From JALHUF01 sp050014795 (GTDB lineage Bacteria; Acidobacteriota; Terriglobia; UBA7540), in NCBI GenBank assembly GCA_050014795.1, contig JBEKCQ010000001.1, positions 1-64,000 on the forward strand: 64,000 bases of DNA, given 5' to 3'. The notes under the pieces are model-generated. The model did no database searches, had not been told where the DNA came from, and saw nothing but the letters and a program-made list of their open reading frames with translations. Of the stretch, positions 16,064 through 25,715 are shown in pieces (position 1 is the first letter of the stretch; every line of letters starts with the position of its first letter). The translations under genes were made by a program, and so were the position numbers.

Positions 16064-19000
16064 TTGGGAATACCCACGAAGCTCGGCAAATACGTCATCA
16101 AGTCTGAACTGGGCCGAGGAGCCATGGGTGTGGTCTATCGGGCGGAAGACCCCCGCCTCGGTCGGCCGGTGGCGTTGAAGACCATGTCCCCCACGGTGGC
16201 TGGGGACCCGGAACTTCTGCAGCGCTTCTACCGCGAGGCGCAGTCGGCCGGTAAGCTCAGCCACCCCAACATCGTCACCATCTACGACATTGACGAAGCC
16301 GACGGGATTCCCTTCATTGCCATGGAGTTTCTGGAGGGGGAGTCCCTCGAGCAGATCATCACTTCCCGCAAGGACGTGTCGATCGTCATGAAAGTAAACA
16401 TCATGGTGCAGACCTGCCGCGGGCTGCACTATGCCCACCAACACGGCATTGTCCACCGCGACGTGAAGCCGGCCAATATCGTGGTGCTGAAGGATGGAAC
16501 GGTGCGGATCGTGGACTTCGGCATTGCGCGCATCGTCGGCGGTTCCATGACCCGCACCGGCATCGTGTTGGGCACGCCGATGTACATGTCTCCCGAGCAA
16601 GTTCTTGGTCACGCGGTGGATGCGCGCTCCGACATTTTCGGCGTCGGCGTCATCCTCTATGAACTGGTCACGTTTCAGAACCCCTTCGCCGCCGCCGACA
16701 TGCCCACCATTCTGTACAAGATCGTGGAGCAGCCGCCGCCCCCCCTCAGCAGCCTGCTGCCCAATTGCCCGCCTCAACTCGATAACATTGTGGCGCGGGC
16801 GCTGTCGAAAAACCGTGAGGAGCGTTACCAAAGCGCGGAAGATCTCGCCTTCGACTTGCAGCAGGTCGGCGACTTCCTGAAGCGCCATATGGTGGATGTC
16901 TACATCGAGCAAGGGCAGCGCTCCTATGAAGAAGGTAACTTCACCCTCGCCAAGGAATCCTTACAGAAAGTTCTAGAGATCGACAGCAACCACAATATGG
17001 CCAAGGGCCTGCTCGGCAAGGTGCAGGAGCAGATCTATAGCCGCCAGCGCGCCCAGAAGGTTGAACAGGCCCTGCGTCAGGCCAAGGAAGCCTTGGCCGG
17101 CGAGCAGTACGACGAGGCCCTCGGCGCGCTGGATGAGGTCCTTCGCCTCGAGCCCCGTCACCCGGAGGCCCAGCAGTACAAGCAGCTCGCGATCGAGCGC
17201 CGCGACCGCAAGCGGAAAGTCGTGCGCCATATCGAGCGCGCGGAAAAACTGATGGCGGACGCCGACCTCAAGGGGGCCAAGAGCCAGTTGGAGGCCGTGC
17301 TGACCCTCGACCCTGAGCACACGGCGGCGTTGGCCATGATGGACTCGATCACGAAGGAGTTGGCCGAGGAAGAGCGCCTGCGCCAGGTCCGTCAGTGCAT
17401 TGAGTCCGCGCGCGCGCGATTGGCGGAGAAGAGTTTTGCCAAGGCGCTCGAGCTGCTGGAGAAGGCCAGCCAGCTCGATCCCATCAACATCGAGGTCGAA
17501 TCGCTCACCCGCCTCGTCCGCAGCAACCAGGAGAAGGAAGAACGCCGGAAGTTCCTGGACCAGCGCCTGGCCGGCATTCAGGAAGCGATCAACCGCGAAC
17601 AGTACGAGGAGGCCCTGGGACTGGCCAGCACGGCCCTGGAAGAGTTCCCTGACCACTCGGACGTGCTGAAGCTCCACGCGCAAGCGTCCCGCCTGGCCGA
17701 TACCCAGAGGAAGCGCCGCTATGTGGAAGAGCAGATCCACACCGCCCGGGGCTTCCTGCAAGAGAACCAGTTCTCCTCCGCCCTCGCCCTGCTGGAACGC
17801 GCGCTGCAGACCGTACCCAACGACGCGCGCCTACTGTCCTGCCTCAAGACCGTGCGCGAGGCCCAGGAGATAGCCGAGCAGGAAAACTTGCGGCAGGAAG
17901 CCATTCGTCAGGCCAACGAGCAGATTCGCGCCAAGGATTTCGCTGGCGCCATCACCGCCTTGGAGAAGGCTCTGGGCCGCGCTGGCCAATCCCCCGAACT
18001 GCTGGACTTTCTGCAGTACGCACGCGAGCAGCAGGCCGAGCACCAGCGGCAGGAGCGTATCGACCACGTGCTGAGCCGGGCCCAGACCATCCTGGGCGAG
18101 GAGGATTTCGAAGAAGCGGTGGATCTGCTCGAGCGCAGCCAGAACGAACTCCAGGCCGGCGAAATCGAGGGCCTGCTGGCGACGGCTCGGGAGCAATGGC
18201 AGCGATTCGAGCAGCAGCGCGAGGAGACCCTGGACAAAGCTTCCCGGTTGCTCGCGGCGGGCGAGGCCGCGGAAGCCGTGGCCCTGCTGGATGCCTCGCC
18301 GAAGGCGTACTTCAAGCACGAGAAATTCCAGCAGGTCTATGCCCAGTGCCGCGAAGGCCTCGGCCGGGCCACGCTGGTGCGGACCACCGTGGAGCAGGTC
18401 GAGAAAGCCATCCGGCGCGAAGACCTGGCCCAGGCGGGGGCGTTGCTGCAGCAGGCCCTGAAGACCTGTCCCGATGACCCGACGCTGCTGGCCACCCAAC
18501 AGCGTCTGCGGGAGGAAGAGGTTCGCTTACGCCGCGCCTTGTGGGGAAAGCTGCTGGACGAGGCCAGGGTGGATATCGGTCGCATGCGGTATCCGGAGGC
18601 TATCGCCCTGCTCACCTCAGTCGACTGGCAAGCGGCCGAGGTGCCGGAGCTAAGCAAGGAAGCCGCGGGCTTGCTAAAAGAGGCCCGCCGAAAAGAAGAG
18701 GCTCGCGCCCGGGAACAGGAAGAGGCCCGCCGACGCGCGGAGGAGGCCCGTCAGCACGAGGCGGAGGCCGAACAGCGCCAGACCATCATCCGCCCGGTCC
18801 CGGAGCTCCCTGTTCGCGACAGTTCGGGGCTGCTGGCGTCTCAGGAGCGTCTGCGGAAGGCCTTGAAAGGAGGTCCTCGTCGAGAGCCCTCCACACCCCA
18901 TGCGGCGCGCCCCTCCGTAGAGTCAACCGTGCCCGCTTCTCCTCCGCCAATTATTCCCGCGCCGCCTGCGGCTCCACCCGCCGGGCCAGCGGCAGTTGGG

Positions 19001-19543
19001 CCCGCTGTGACTCCGAAGGCGCCCGAGCCTCCTCCTGCCAAGCCTCCTGCTGTTCCGTCGACACGTGTTTCTGCGCCGTCGCCCGCTGTGACACCGCCGG
19101 TTGCGCCCGCTCCGACGCCGGCCGCCGCCCGGGCTCCCGCGGTGCCAATCCCCGTACCTGTCCCGGCGCCTGCCCCAGCAAAACGGATGCCGGTCGCTCT
19201 TTGGGCAGGGATAGGGGTGATTGTCTTGGCGATTGCGGGATACGTCGCTTGGCGACTCATCCGGGGTGGGGCGGCGGCGGACGGCTACGTCGAGCTTACG
19301 GCTGCTCCCTGGGCGGAGATCGTCAGCGTCCAGACTAAGGACGGGAAGACCCTGGAGGTGAAGGGGCAAACGCCTGTGCGGCTGGAGCTTCCGCCGGGTG
19401 AGTATGTGATTGAGCTTAAGAAGGACGAAGCGATAGGGAAAGTGAACGTGGCAGTGAAATCGGGAGAAATCACGCAGGGCAAGTACGTTTTCACTGGGGT
19501 GAACGTCAATGCGATGGTTGATGAACTGGTCTCCAAGTATTAG
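16064..19543 (+). CDS. Membrane Ser/Thr protein kinase with long TPR array
   Basis: 1159-aa PknB/Hanks-type kinase. The kinase domain (residues 10-270) has the glycine loop LGRGAMGVVY, ATP lysine K39, HRDVKPAN with catalytic D133 and DFG at 151-153. About residues 285-900 form a TPR-like helical array (repeated ALxxGxxxxALxxLxxxLxxxPxxxxA units) with coiled-coil-like segments. A Pro/Ala-rich linker leads to one transmembrane helix (VALWAGIGVIVLAIAGYVAW) and a PEGA-like extracytoplasmic domain (PVRLELPPGEYVIELKK). I take TTG at 16064: GGAG is 5 nt before it, and the promoter at 15973-16001 overlaps the alternative GTG at 15992. The next gene overlaps its end by 35 nt. Confidence 0.9.
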   Translation: MGIPTKLGKYVIKSELGRGAMGVVYRAEDPRLGRPVALKTMSPTVAGDPELLQRFYREAQSAGKLSHPNIVTIYDIDEADGIPFIAMEFLEGESLEQIITSRKDVSIVMKVNIMVQTCRGLHYAHQHGIVHRDVKPANIVVLKDGTVRIVDFGIARIVGGSMTRTGIVLGTPMYMSPEQVLGHAVDARSDIFGVGVILYELVTFQNPFAAADMPTILYKIVEQPPPPLSSLLPNCPPQLDNIVARALSKNREERYQSAEDLAFDLQQVGDFLKRHMVDVYIEQGQRSYEEGNFTLAKESLQKVLEIDSNHNMAKGLLGKVQEQIYSRQRAQKVEQALRQAKEALAGEQYDEALGALDEVLRLEPRHPEAQQYKQLAIERRDRKRKVVRHIERAEKLMADADLKGAKSQLEAVLTLDPEHTAALAMMDSITKELAEEERLRQVRQCIESARARLAEKSFAKALELLEKASQLDPINIEVESLTRLVRSNQEKEERRKFLDQRLAGIQEAINREQYEEALGLASTALEEFPDHSDVLKLHAQASRLADTQRKRRYVEEQIHTARGFLQENQFSSALALLERALQTVPNDARLLSCLKTVREAQEIAEQENLRQEAIRQANEQIRAKDFAGAITALEKALGRAGQSPELLDFLQYAREQQAEHQRQERIDHVLSRAQTILGEEDFEEAVDLLERSQNELQAGEIEGLLATAREQWQRFEQQREETLDKASRLLAAGEAAEAVALLDASPKAYFKHEKFQQVYAQCREGLGRATLVRTTVEQVEKAIRREDLAQAGALLQQALKTCPDDPTLLATQQRLREEEVRLRRALWGKLLDEARVDIGRMRYPEAIALLTSVDWQAAEVPELSKEAAGLLKEARRKEEARAREQEEARRRAEEARQHEAEAEQRQTIIRPVPELPVRDSSGLLASQERLRKALKGGPRREPSTPHAARPSVESTVPASPPPIIPAPPAAPPAGPAAVGPAVTPKAPEPPPAKPPAVPSTRVSAPSPAVTPPVAPAPTPAAARAPAVPIPVPVPAPAPAKRMPVALWAGIGVIVLAIAGYVAWRLIRGGAAADGYVELTAAPWAEIVSVQTKDGKTLEVKGQTPVRLELPPGEYVIELKKDEAIGKVNVAVKSGEITQGKYVFTGVNVNAMVDELVSKY

Positions 19544-20669
19544 TTTGCGGTGCGCCGCAGGGGTCTGCGGTCTGGTTGCCATGCTTTCCCTGAGCGTGGC
19601 GCGCGCGCCCGCTCAGGATGTGGAGCAGCGTTACCAGCAGGCGATGGACCTCTTCAACAAACCTGATATGGAAGGCGCCTGCGACCTCTTTCAACAGGTC
19701 GAGAAGCAGAGCCCGGGCTACAAGCAAACCAAGACATACATGAGTGCGGCCTGCAGACAGGTCCCTATCCTTTACGACAGGGAACAGAAGCTCTTCAACG
19801 AAGGCGTGCAGTTCTTCACTCAAGGCGACTACGAAGGCGCGAAACAGAGATTTGACCAGGCGGCCAAGGTGCCCGTGAAGAATCCCAAGTACCGCAGCCA
19901 GATTAGCGGTTACCTGAACCAAATACAGAGCCGAGAGAACGAGGAACGACTGTTTCAAGAGGGCGTCAAGTTTTTCGACGCGGGCAATTACAGCCAGGCG
20001 CAGTCGCGTTTGAACCAGGTCGTCCAGGGAGGAGGCTCCAAGGCCGGCGAAGCCCGCGCCCTCCTGGGAAAGATCAACGACGCCCTGGGAAAGCAGCGCG
20101 CCGAGGAGGAGACGAACAGGCTTTTTGACGAAGGCGTGCGGCTCATGAATGGGGGCAGGAATGCGGACGCTTTAATCAACTTCGAGAAGGTCGTTCAGGC
20201 GGGTGGACCGAAGGCCGCTCAGGCGCAGGCGAACATACAGCGCCTCCGGCAAATGAGCCAAGCGCCAAAGGAAACCCCTAAACCGCCGGCCAAGGAGATT
20301 GCGGTCGTAAAGCCTCCCGAGCCGGAGCCACCCAAGCCCCGCACGGAGCCACCCAAACCCGCGGCCACCGAGCAAACCCTGCGGGCCGGTTTGCGGGCCT
20401 ACTTTGAGGGCGATGTCAACGCCGCGGAGCGGGACCTTTCCGATTACCTCGACCAGAAGGGCCCCAAGCAGGCGCTAGCCTACTTCTTCCGAGGCGCGGC
20501 CCGCAGCACGCGCTACCTCCTCTCCGGTGAGCAGGACGCGGAACAGAAGAAGTTGGCGGTGGAAGATTTCCGGGCCTTTAAGAGTCAGGCGGCACGGCTC
20601 CAACCCCCGGAGAAATTCGTATCACCGAAGATTCTGGCCCTCTACTCTGAAGCCGTGGGTGCCCCGTAG
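19509..20669 (+). CDS. Exported TPR-repeat protein
   Basis: 386 aa with a signal peptide (SLRCAAGVCGLVAMLSLS, likely cleavage after ARAPAQ) and then TPR-like units (VEQRYQQAMDLFN, EGVQFFTQGDYEGAKQRFDQ, EGVKFFDAGNYSQAQSRL, EGVRLMNGGRNADALINF), a Pro/Lys/Glu linker and a final TPR-like segment (RAGLRAYFEGDVNAAERDL). It probably acts as a periplasmic scaffold. It overlaps the kinase gene by 35 nt, so translation is likely coupled. ATG at 19509 is the longest start; ATG at 19521 also leaves a complete signal peptide. The helical units resemble those of the kinase, suggesting that the two proteins work together. Confidence 0.82.
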   Translation: MRWLMNWSPSISLRCAAGVCGLVAMLSLSVARAPAQDVEQRYQQAMDLFNKPDMEGACDLFQQVEKQSPGYKQTKTYMSAACRQVPILYDREQKLFNEGVQFFTQGDYEGAKQRFDQAAKVPVKNPKYRSQISGYLNQIQSRENEERLFQEGVKFFDAGNYSQAQSRLNQVVQGGGSKAGEARALLGKINDALGKQRAEEETNRLFDEGVRLMNGGRNADALINFEKVVQAGGPKAAQAQANIQRLRQMSQAPKETPKPPAKEIAVVKPPEPEPPKPRTEPPKPAATEQTLRAGLRAYFEGDVNAAERDLSDYLDQKGPKQALAYFFRGAARSTRYLLSGEQDAEQKKLAVEDFRAFKSQAARLQPPEKFVSPKILALYSEAVGAP

Positions 20670-20774
20670 GCAGCGAGGTCAGGCGAAGATTTCGGCTTGA
20701 CAGGCGCTGTTTCGAAACCTAACATTGAGCAGCATTTATGTTCCTGCAGTCTCGGGAGCGGAGGAGAAGTCTCC

Positions 20775-23700
20775 ATGAAAAACAACGTGCGTATTCTGGG
20801 TCTCCTGATAGCGCTTGCGTTCACCCTGGCCGGTGAATCCCTCTGGGCGGCCACGCAGAACGCCTTGGTGACCGGTTCGGTTTATGACGCGGCCGGTGCC
20901 CCGGTTCCGGGGGCCACGGTCCGGCTCATCAACGCCGGCATCGGTTTCTCGCAGAGTCAGCCCACAGATGATAACGGGACGTACACCTTCACGGCCGTGC
21001 CGCCGGCCGAAGGCTACATGCTTTCCGTTGAGATGGCAGGCTTCGCTACGGAGATTAAACAAGACATGGAAGTCAGCGTCGGTGACAACAAGCTGGTGCT
21101 GCCGCCGTTCTTGTTGCAGCCCGTCGCGGCACCCGCGCCGCCTCCTCCTCCCGCTCAGCCGACTGAGGTCGCGCCGACGCCCGGTCAGCCGCCCGCTCAG
21201 CCACCAACGCCGGTGAAGCCGCCCGCTCCACCTCCGGCGCCTGCCCGGCCGGTGCGAATGCCCAGCGTATCGCTGGATCTGGTCAGTACGACCTTGGGCG
21301 GAGTGGTGGACAGCCGCTCCGTGCGTACGCTGCCGCTGGCGGGCCGTGACTTCCTGGATCTCACCCTCCTGCTTCCGGGCACCTATCCCGTCGAGCAGGG
21401 ATCGGCCCTGCAAGGGGCGTCGATCGTGGTGAACGGCACGCGGGCCAACATGAACAACTTCCTGCTCGATGGGGTGGACAACAACGACTACACCATCAAC
21501 CAGTCGCTGCCCTTTCAGATTGTGGAAGCGATGCAGGAGTTCCGTGTCCAGACCAGCGTTTCGGCGGCCGAATATGGCCGCAGCGGCGGCGCCCAGATCA
21601 ATACCATCAGCCGCAGCGGCTCGAACGTCTTTCATGGCACGCTGTTTGGATTTGGCCGCAACTCGCGCTTGAGCGCTAACAACTTCTTCTCCGCCTACAA
21701 CGGCGGCAACTTCGACCAGTACAGCCGCGACATCGACCTGAACAACAATATCTACCGGTACCAGCATGACGATCCGAGTTACGTCGGCACCCCCGTTCCT
21801 CTGGAAGACCCGGCCTTGGCCTCGCTTTATAACAAGCGCCGGCCGGAGGTTAACCAGATTCAATTCGGCGCGAATGTGGGGGGAGCCCTGAAGAAAGACA
21901 AGGTGTTTGGCTTCTTCAACTGGGAGGGCTTTCGAGTGTCGAACCCCCGGCCCGTCTTCGAACAGACCCCGCCGCTATGCCTGCGCGACAACGCCTTGGC
22001 CGCTTCCGCCACCTGCTACGACTCTCCCGGCCTTACGCTCAATCCCATTGCCCTCAATCTTTACAACCTGTATCCGCGCCCGTATGTCCGGAGTACGACG
22101 GCCAATATCGATCCGAACTATGTAGGCTTCTTCGCGGGGGAATCGGCTAATCGAACCTCCACCGAGAACTTTCTGGGACGGATCGACTGGCGTAAGAGCG
22201 ACCGCGTCAGCATGAGCTTCAAACACAACCTGCAACGGATTGACCAGACGCAGGGTGGAACCTTGCCGGCCACGGCCAATTATCCCGGCAACGGCACCGG
22301 GGTGACCGGGCAAAACCAGAACTTCAGTTACAACCTGGTGCACCAGCTCAGCCCCCGGACCACCAATGAGTTCCGGGTGGGGTGGAATCGTTTTCGGCTC
22401 TTTGCCGAACCCCTGGATCGCACGGTGGACCCCGCCACGCTCGGCCTCAGGAACATGAGCCAAGGCCTGGGGCTGCCCAATCTGCTGGTGGGTGGCGTCT
22501 TCACCGCGTACGCACCTTACACCATGCTGGGGGCTGACATGAGCGCGCCCAGCAGGCGCGTGAACAGCGTCTGGTCGGGGGCTGACAACCTCAGCATCAC
22601 TCACGGACGGCACAATGTGAAGTTGGGCGCCGAGGCCCGCTATGTCCGGCTGGACGTCGCCAACGAAGCCATGGGACGAGGCTACCTAGCGTTTTACACT
22701 GGCGCGTTTGTGGCCCGAAACGGCACCCCGGACGTGGCGTCGATCGCTCGAGTTAGTCCAGACTTTGGCGGGGGTTTCGATCGCTCCTTCCGAAGTCAGT
22801 CATACAACCTTTTCCTGCAAGACCAGTGGCGGGTTCGGTCCAACTTCACCGTGAACTTGGGTGCGCGCTATGAACTCAATACCGCGCCGGTAGAGGCGCG
22901 CGACCGGCTGGTGAACTTCTACCCGGATTTGAAGGGCTTGGTGCGGGCCAATTCCAAGACCATCCTGGATCCTTACGGCTTTGAGCTGGGCACGGCGCCG
23001 ACACCCGCGCCCCGCGCCGGCTTCGAGACCGATACCAACAACATCAGTCTGCACGCCGGTTTCGCGTGGGATCCCCGTAACAACGGCAAGACGGTTTTCC
23101 GCGCGGGCTATGCTGGGGTGTTTGACCAGCAACCCCTCGAACCTTCGGTCAACATGTTGCTTAACCCGCCCTATGTTGAGCAGTGGTTTTCCCACTTCCC
23201 TGACGTCAGCCTTGGCGACACCTTCCCGCCGGGATTCCCTGACAAGGTTCTGGGGGCCGGCACGTACTTCAACCTCGATGGCGATGGATTCGATTCCTAC
23301 TGGTACGCCCAGCCGTACTCCATCACCGCACGCGATCCCCATACTCAGACTCCTTACGTGAGCCAACTCCACGGCGGAATCCAGCAGCAGTTGGGTAACC
23401 GGGCCCTGTTCGAGGTGGCCTATGCTGGGTCCATGGGCCGGAAGCTTCCCCGCCTCCGCGACATCAGTCCGTGCCCGGGGACGGCGTTCTTCAGCGATCC
23501 CCAGACCTGTGTTCCCTACGCCAGCAGTCCCTTCCTGCTCCAGACCATCCTGAACCAGGAAAACAGCGCCCGCTCCAACTTCCACTCCCTGATTATGCGC
23601 TTTGAGGTGCGCAATCTGCGCGGCCTCAACCTGCGCCTGCACTACCAATGGGCGAAATCGATTGATGACGCTTCTTCGCTTCAGCCGCCGGTGTTCGGAG

Positions 23701-24485
23701 TTAACCCTCTCATTGCCGGGTATCTGGCGAACGAGTTCACTATCAATCCCGACGCCTTCTTTGGAGCCAACAATATCAGTCCCACGCTGAGCTTGCGGCC
23801 CGATCTCCCCGTTATCACTACTCGGCCCCGGTTGCCGCAGGACTCGCAGAACCTCCGTGGCGAACGCGGCCGCTCCGACTTTGACGTGCGCCAACGTCTG
23901 GTCTTCAACTACGTGTACGATCTGCCCAAGTGGGCGCGGGGTGGACGGGCGACCAGCGGCTGGCAGGTGGCGGGGATCACCACGCTGCAGACGGGGCAGC
24001 CTTACTCGGTGTTCCTGGACTACCTGGGAATGCCCATCCGCCCCGACCAAGTACGCCCCGCCACGACGAGCAACACAAACCCGCTAGCGGCGATTGATGC
24101 CGGTACACCCGTGGGCTTCGGGAACCCGGGATATAGCTCGTTCTCTATCAATAACCTTTGGAACCCGTTGACAGGAGAGGCGCTTTTGAAGCCGGGTTCG
24201 TTGGGACGGAATACTTACACCGGCCCGGGGATCGTCAACTTCGATATTTCACTCTTGAAGAACACCTACCTTGGGAAAGGCGAGCGGACCAATCTCCAGT
24301 TCCGCGTCGAGTTCTTCAATGCGTTCAACAACGTGAATTTCCTCGAGCCTTACAGCAAGGGTGGGCTGGTCTTCGCCGACCCGGTGACAGGGTACTTTAA
24401 TGGTGTTTGGGATCCCTTCTTTGGGAAGATTCTCCAGGCACGCGCGGCGCGGCAGATCCAGTTCGGGCTGAAGCTGGTCTTCTGA
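20775..24485 (+). CDS. Oar-like TonB-dependent receptor with carboxypeptidase-regulatory domain
   Basis: 1236-aa outer-membrane receptor. A signal peptide (MKNNVRILGLLIALAFTLAG) is followed by a carboxypeptidase-regulatory-like Ig fold (about 30-110), a Pro/Ala-rich linker (about 115-165), a plug domain (about 185-300, with NGTRANMNNFLLDGVDNNDY) and a 22-strand-type barrel ending in the family's aromatic C-terminus (QIQFGLKLVF). Proteins of this type are greatly expanded in Acidobacteria and are thought to take up oligosaccharides or large substrates. GGAGGAGAAG precedes the ATG at 20775. It is the last gene of the kinase/TPR unit, 105 nt after the TPR gene, and a strong terminator follows. 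Confidence 0.92.
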   Translation: MKNNVRILGLLIALAFTLAGESLWAATQNALVTGSVYDAAGAPVPGATVRLINAGIGFSQSQPTDDNGTYTFTAVPPAEGYMLSVEMAGFATEIKQDMEVSVGDNKLVLPPFLLQPVAAPAPPPPPAQPTEVAPTPGQPPAQPPTPVKPPAPPPAPARPVRMPSVSLDLVSTTLGGVVDSRSVRTLPLAGRDFLDLTLLLPGTYPVEQGSALQGASIVVNGTRANMNNFLLDGVDNNDYTINQSLPFQIVEAMQEFRVQTSVSAAEYGRSGGAQINTISRSGSNVFHGTLFGFGRNSRLSANNFFSAYNGGNFDQYSRDIDLNNNIYRYQHDDPSYVGTPVPLEDPALASLYNKRRPEVNQIQFGANVGGALKKDKVFGFFNWEGFRVSNPRPVFEQTPPLCLRDNALAASATCYDSPGLTLNPIALNLYNLYPRPYVRSTTANIDPNYVGFFAGESANRTSTENFLGRIDWRKSDRVSMSFKHNLQRIDQTQGGTLPATANYPGNGTGVTGQNQNFSYNLVHQLSPRTTNEFRVGWNRFRLFAEPLDRTVDPATLGLRNMSQGLGLPNLLVGGVFTAYAPYTMLGADMSAPSRRVNSVWSGADNLSITHGRHNVKLGAEARYVRLDVANEAMGRGYLAFYTGAFVARNGTPDVASIARVSPDFGGGFDRSFRSQSYNLFLQDQWRVRSNFTVNLGARYELNTAPVEARDRLVNFYPDLKGLVRANSKTILDPYGFELGTAPTPAPRAGFETDTNNISLHAGFAWDPRNNGKTVFRAGYAGVFDQQPLEPSVNMLLNPPYVEQWFSHFPDVSLGDTFPPGFPDKVLGAGTYFNLDGDGFDSYWYAQPYSITARDPHTQTPYVSQLHGGIQQQLGNRALFEVAYAGSMGRKLPRLRDISPCPGTAFFSDPQTCVPYASSPFLLQTILNQENSARSNFHSLIMRFEVRNLRGLNLRLHYQWAKSIDDASSLQPPVFGVNPLIAGYLANEFTINPDAFFGANNISPTLSLRPDLPVITTRPRLPQDSQNLRGERGRSDFDVRQRLVFNYVYDLPKWARGGRATSGWQVAGITTLQTGQPYSVFLDYLGMPIRPDQVRPATTSNTNPLAAIDAGTPVGFGNPGYSSFSINNLWNPLTGEALLKPGSLGRNTYTGPGIVNFDISLLKNTYLGKGERTNLQFRVEFFNAFNNVNFLEPYSKGGLVFADPVTGYFNGVWDPFFGKILQARAARQIQFGLKLVF

Positions 24486-24547
24486 GGAGGGCATAGATAG
24501 GGGAACAGACGGGCTCATAGGCGGTTTCCAAGCCCAGCAGCTTCAGG

Positions 24548-24592
24548 AATAAACCCCAAGGGAGCGTCAGCTCCCCTGGGGTTTATTGTTTT
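24548..24592 (+). terminator. Rho-independent terminator after the Oar-like receptor gene
   Basis: AATAAACCCC (24548-24557) pairs perfectly with GGGGTTTATT (24578-24587); the stem extends inward through GGGAGC/GCTCCC with one bulge, loop GTCA. GTTTTGG follows. It lies 62 nt after the receptor stop and before the convergent SIS gene. Confidence 0.9.
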
Positions 24593-24621
24593 GGCCCCCG
24601 GGGGGAGGATTTCGACCGGGA

Positions 24622-25656
24622 TCAGACGGTCCGCGTCACAATCTGCAAGGAACGTGGCTTGTCGGGGTCGATCCCCTTCACCTCCGCCAGCGAGGCGGCG
24701 AGAAGCTGCCCCGGGATAATGTAAGGGATGGGCGTGTAGATTTCCGGGATGGGCCCTGGGACGCGGATCGTCCGTGTGGCCGGGGGAAGGCGAACGCCGG
24801 TGGAGGAAATCAGCAGCGTTTCCGCCCGCAGCTTGCGCAAGCGTTCTGCCAGCTTCTTGAGATCACTGAAGACCTTGCCCGGCGGCATCAGAATGATGAC
24901 GGGGAAATCCCGCTCGATCAAGGCCACGGGCCCATGCGCGAAATCGGCGGAGGAGAACCGCTCCGCCACCACGTAGCAAGTCTCCATGAGCTTGAGGGCC
25001 AGTTCATAGGCGTTAGCGACGTTCAGGCCACGCGATACCACCACGCACTGGCGCATGTAACGGTAGCGCTCTACCAGTTCGCGGATCTCGGGAGCGAGGC
25101 GCAAGGTGGCCTCCACCCGGTCGGGAATCTCGCTGACCGCGGAAAGCGTTACGTGCGGGCCCAGGCCTCCGGCCACCAGGTAGAACATCAGGAGCTGGCC
25201 CGTATAGGTCTTGGTGGCGGCGACGGAGCGCTGCCTGCCCGCGCGCACCAGGAACACGTCGTCCACCAGCCCGGCCATGGTGGAGCCTGCCTCGTTGGTG
25301 ATGCCAACGGTGTAGGCGCCCTGGCGGCGGGCGGCTTGGAGGACGAGGTTGATGTCCGCCCCTTCGCCCGACTGCGAAATCCCTACCACCACCGCCCGGC
25401 GCAGGTTCAGGCGCGCGTGGTAAAGGGTGTGCACGGACGCGGCGGCCAGCGACACCGGGATGCCGGTGGTCAGCTCCAGCAGATAGCGCCCAAACAGCGC
25501 GGCGTTGTCGGAGGTGCCGCGCGCCACCAGCACGATCAAGCGGAAATCCTTCTGGCGGGCAAACGCCTTGAACGATTCGGCGTGTTCGCGCTCCGCTTTG
25601 AACGTCCGGCGCAGCGTGCGCGGCTGCTCCAGAATTTCTTCCATCATCAGGGACAT
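24622..25656 (-). CDS. SIS-domain protein (GlmS isomerase-like, NagB-II type)
   Basis: 344 aa with two sugar-isomerase (SIS) domains. The first has LVARGTSDNAALFGRYL and the phosphosugar-binding GISQSGEGADI; the second has VVVSRGLNVANAYELALKL and the FSSADFAHGP active-site-like segment. The glutaminase domain of GlmS is absent, so this resembles a glucosamine-6-phosphate deaminase/isomerase of the NagB-II type. The ATG at 25656 follows GGAGG. Its promoter is visible (see 25687-25715). The BadF-type kinase at 26358-27335 is upstream on the same strand, which fits an amino-sugar salvage pair. Confidence 0.87.
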   Translation of the reverse strand: MSLMMEEILEQPRTLRRTFKAEREHAESFKAFARQKDFRLIVLVARGTSDNAALFGRYLLELTTGIPVSLAAASVHTLYHARLNLRRAVVVGISQSGEGADINLVLQAARRQGAYTVGITNEAGSTMAGLVDDVFLVRAGRQRSVAATKTYTGQLLMFYLVAGGLGPHVTLSAVSEIPDRVEATLRLAPEIRELVERYRYMRQCVVVSRGLNVANAYELALKLMETCYVVAERFSSADFAHGPVALIERDFPVIILMPPGKVFSDLKKLAERLRKLRAETLLISSTGVRLPPATRTIRVPGPIPEIYTPIPYIIPGQLLAASLAEVKGIDPDKPRSLQIVTRTV

Positions 25657-25686
25657 CGAGTGGCCTCCCCTTCGGCAGACCTCGCC

Positions 25687-25715
25687 ATCATAAACAAGGG
25701 TGAGGGCATGCGCAA
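25687..25715 (-). promoter_or_regulatory. Promoter for the SIS-domain gene
   Basis: On the minus strand TTGCGC, a 17-bp spacer and TATGAT match -35 and -10 elements. The predicted start is about 25 nt before the SIS gene ATG, which has a ribosome site within this leader. Confidence 0.6.

Noticed and set aside
22800..24050. 416-codon minus-strand frame within the Oar-like receptor gene
   Set aside because: Antisense shadow: no domain, no ribosome site, and the sense strand has a clear barrel protein.
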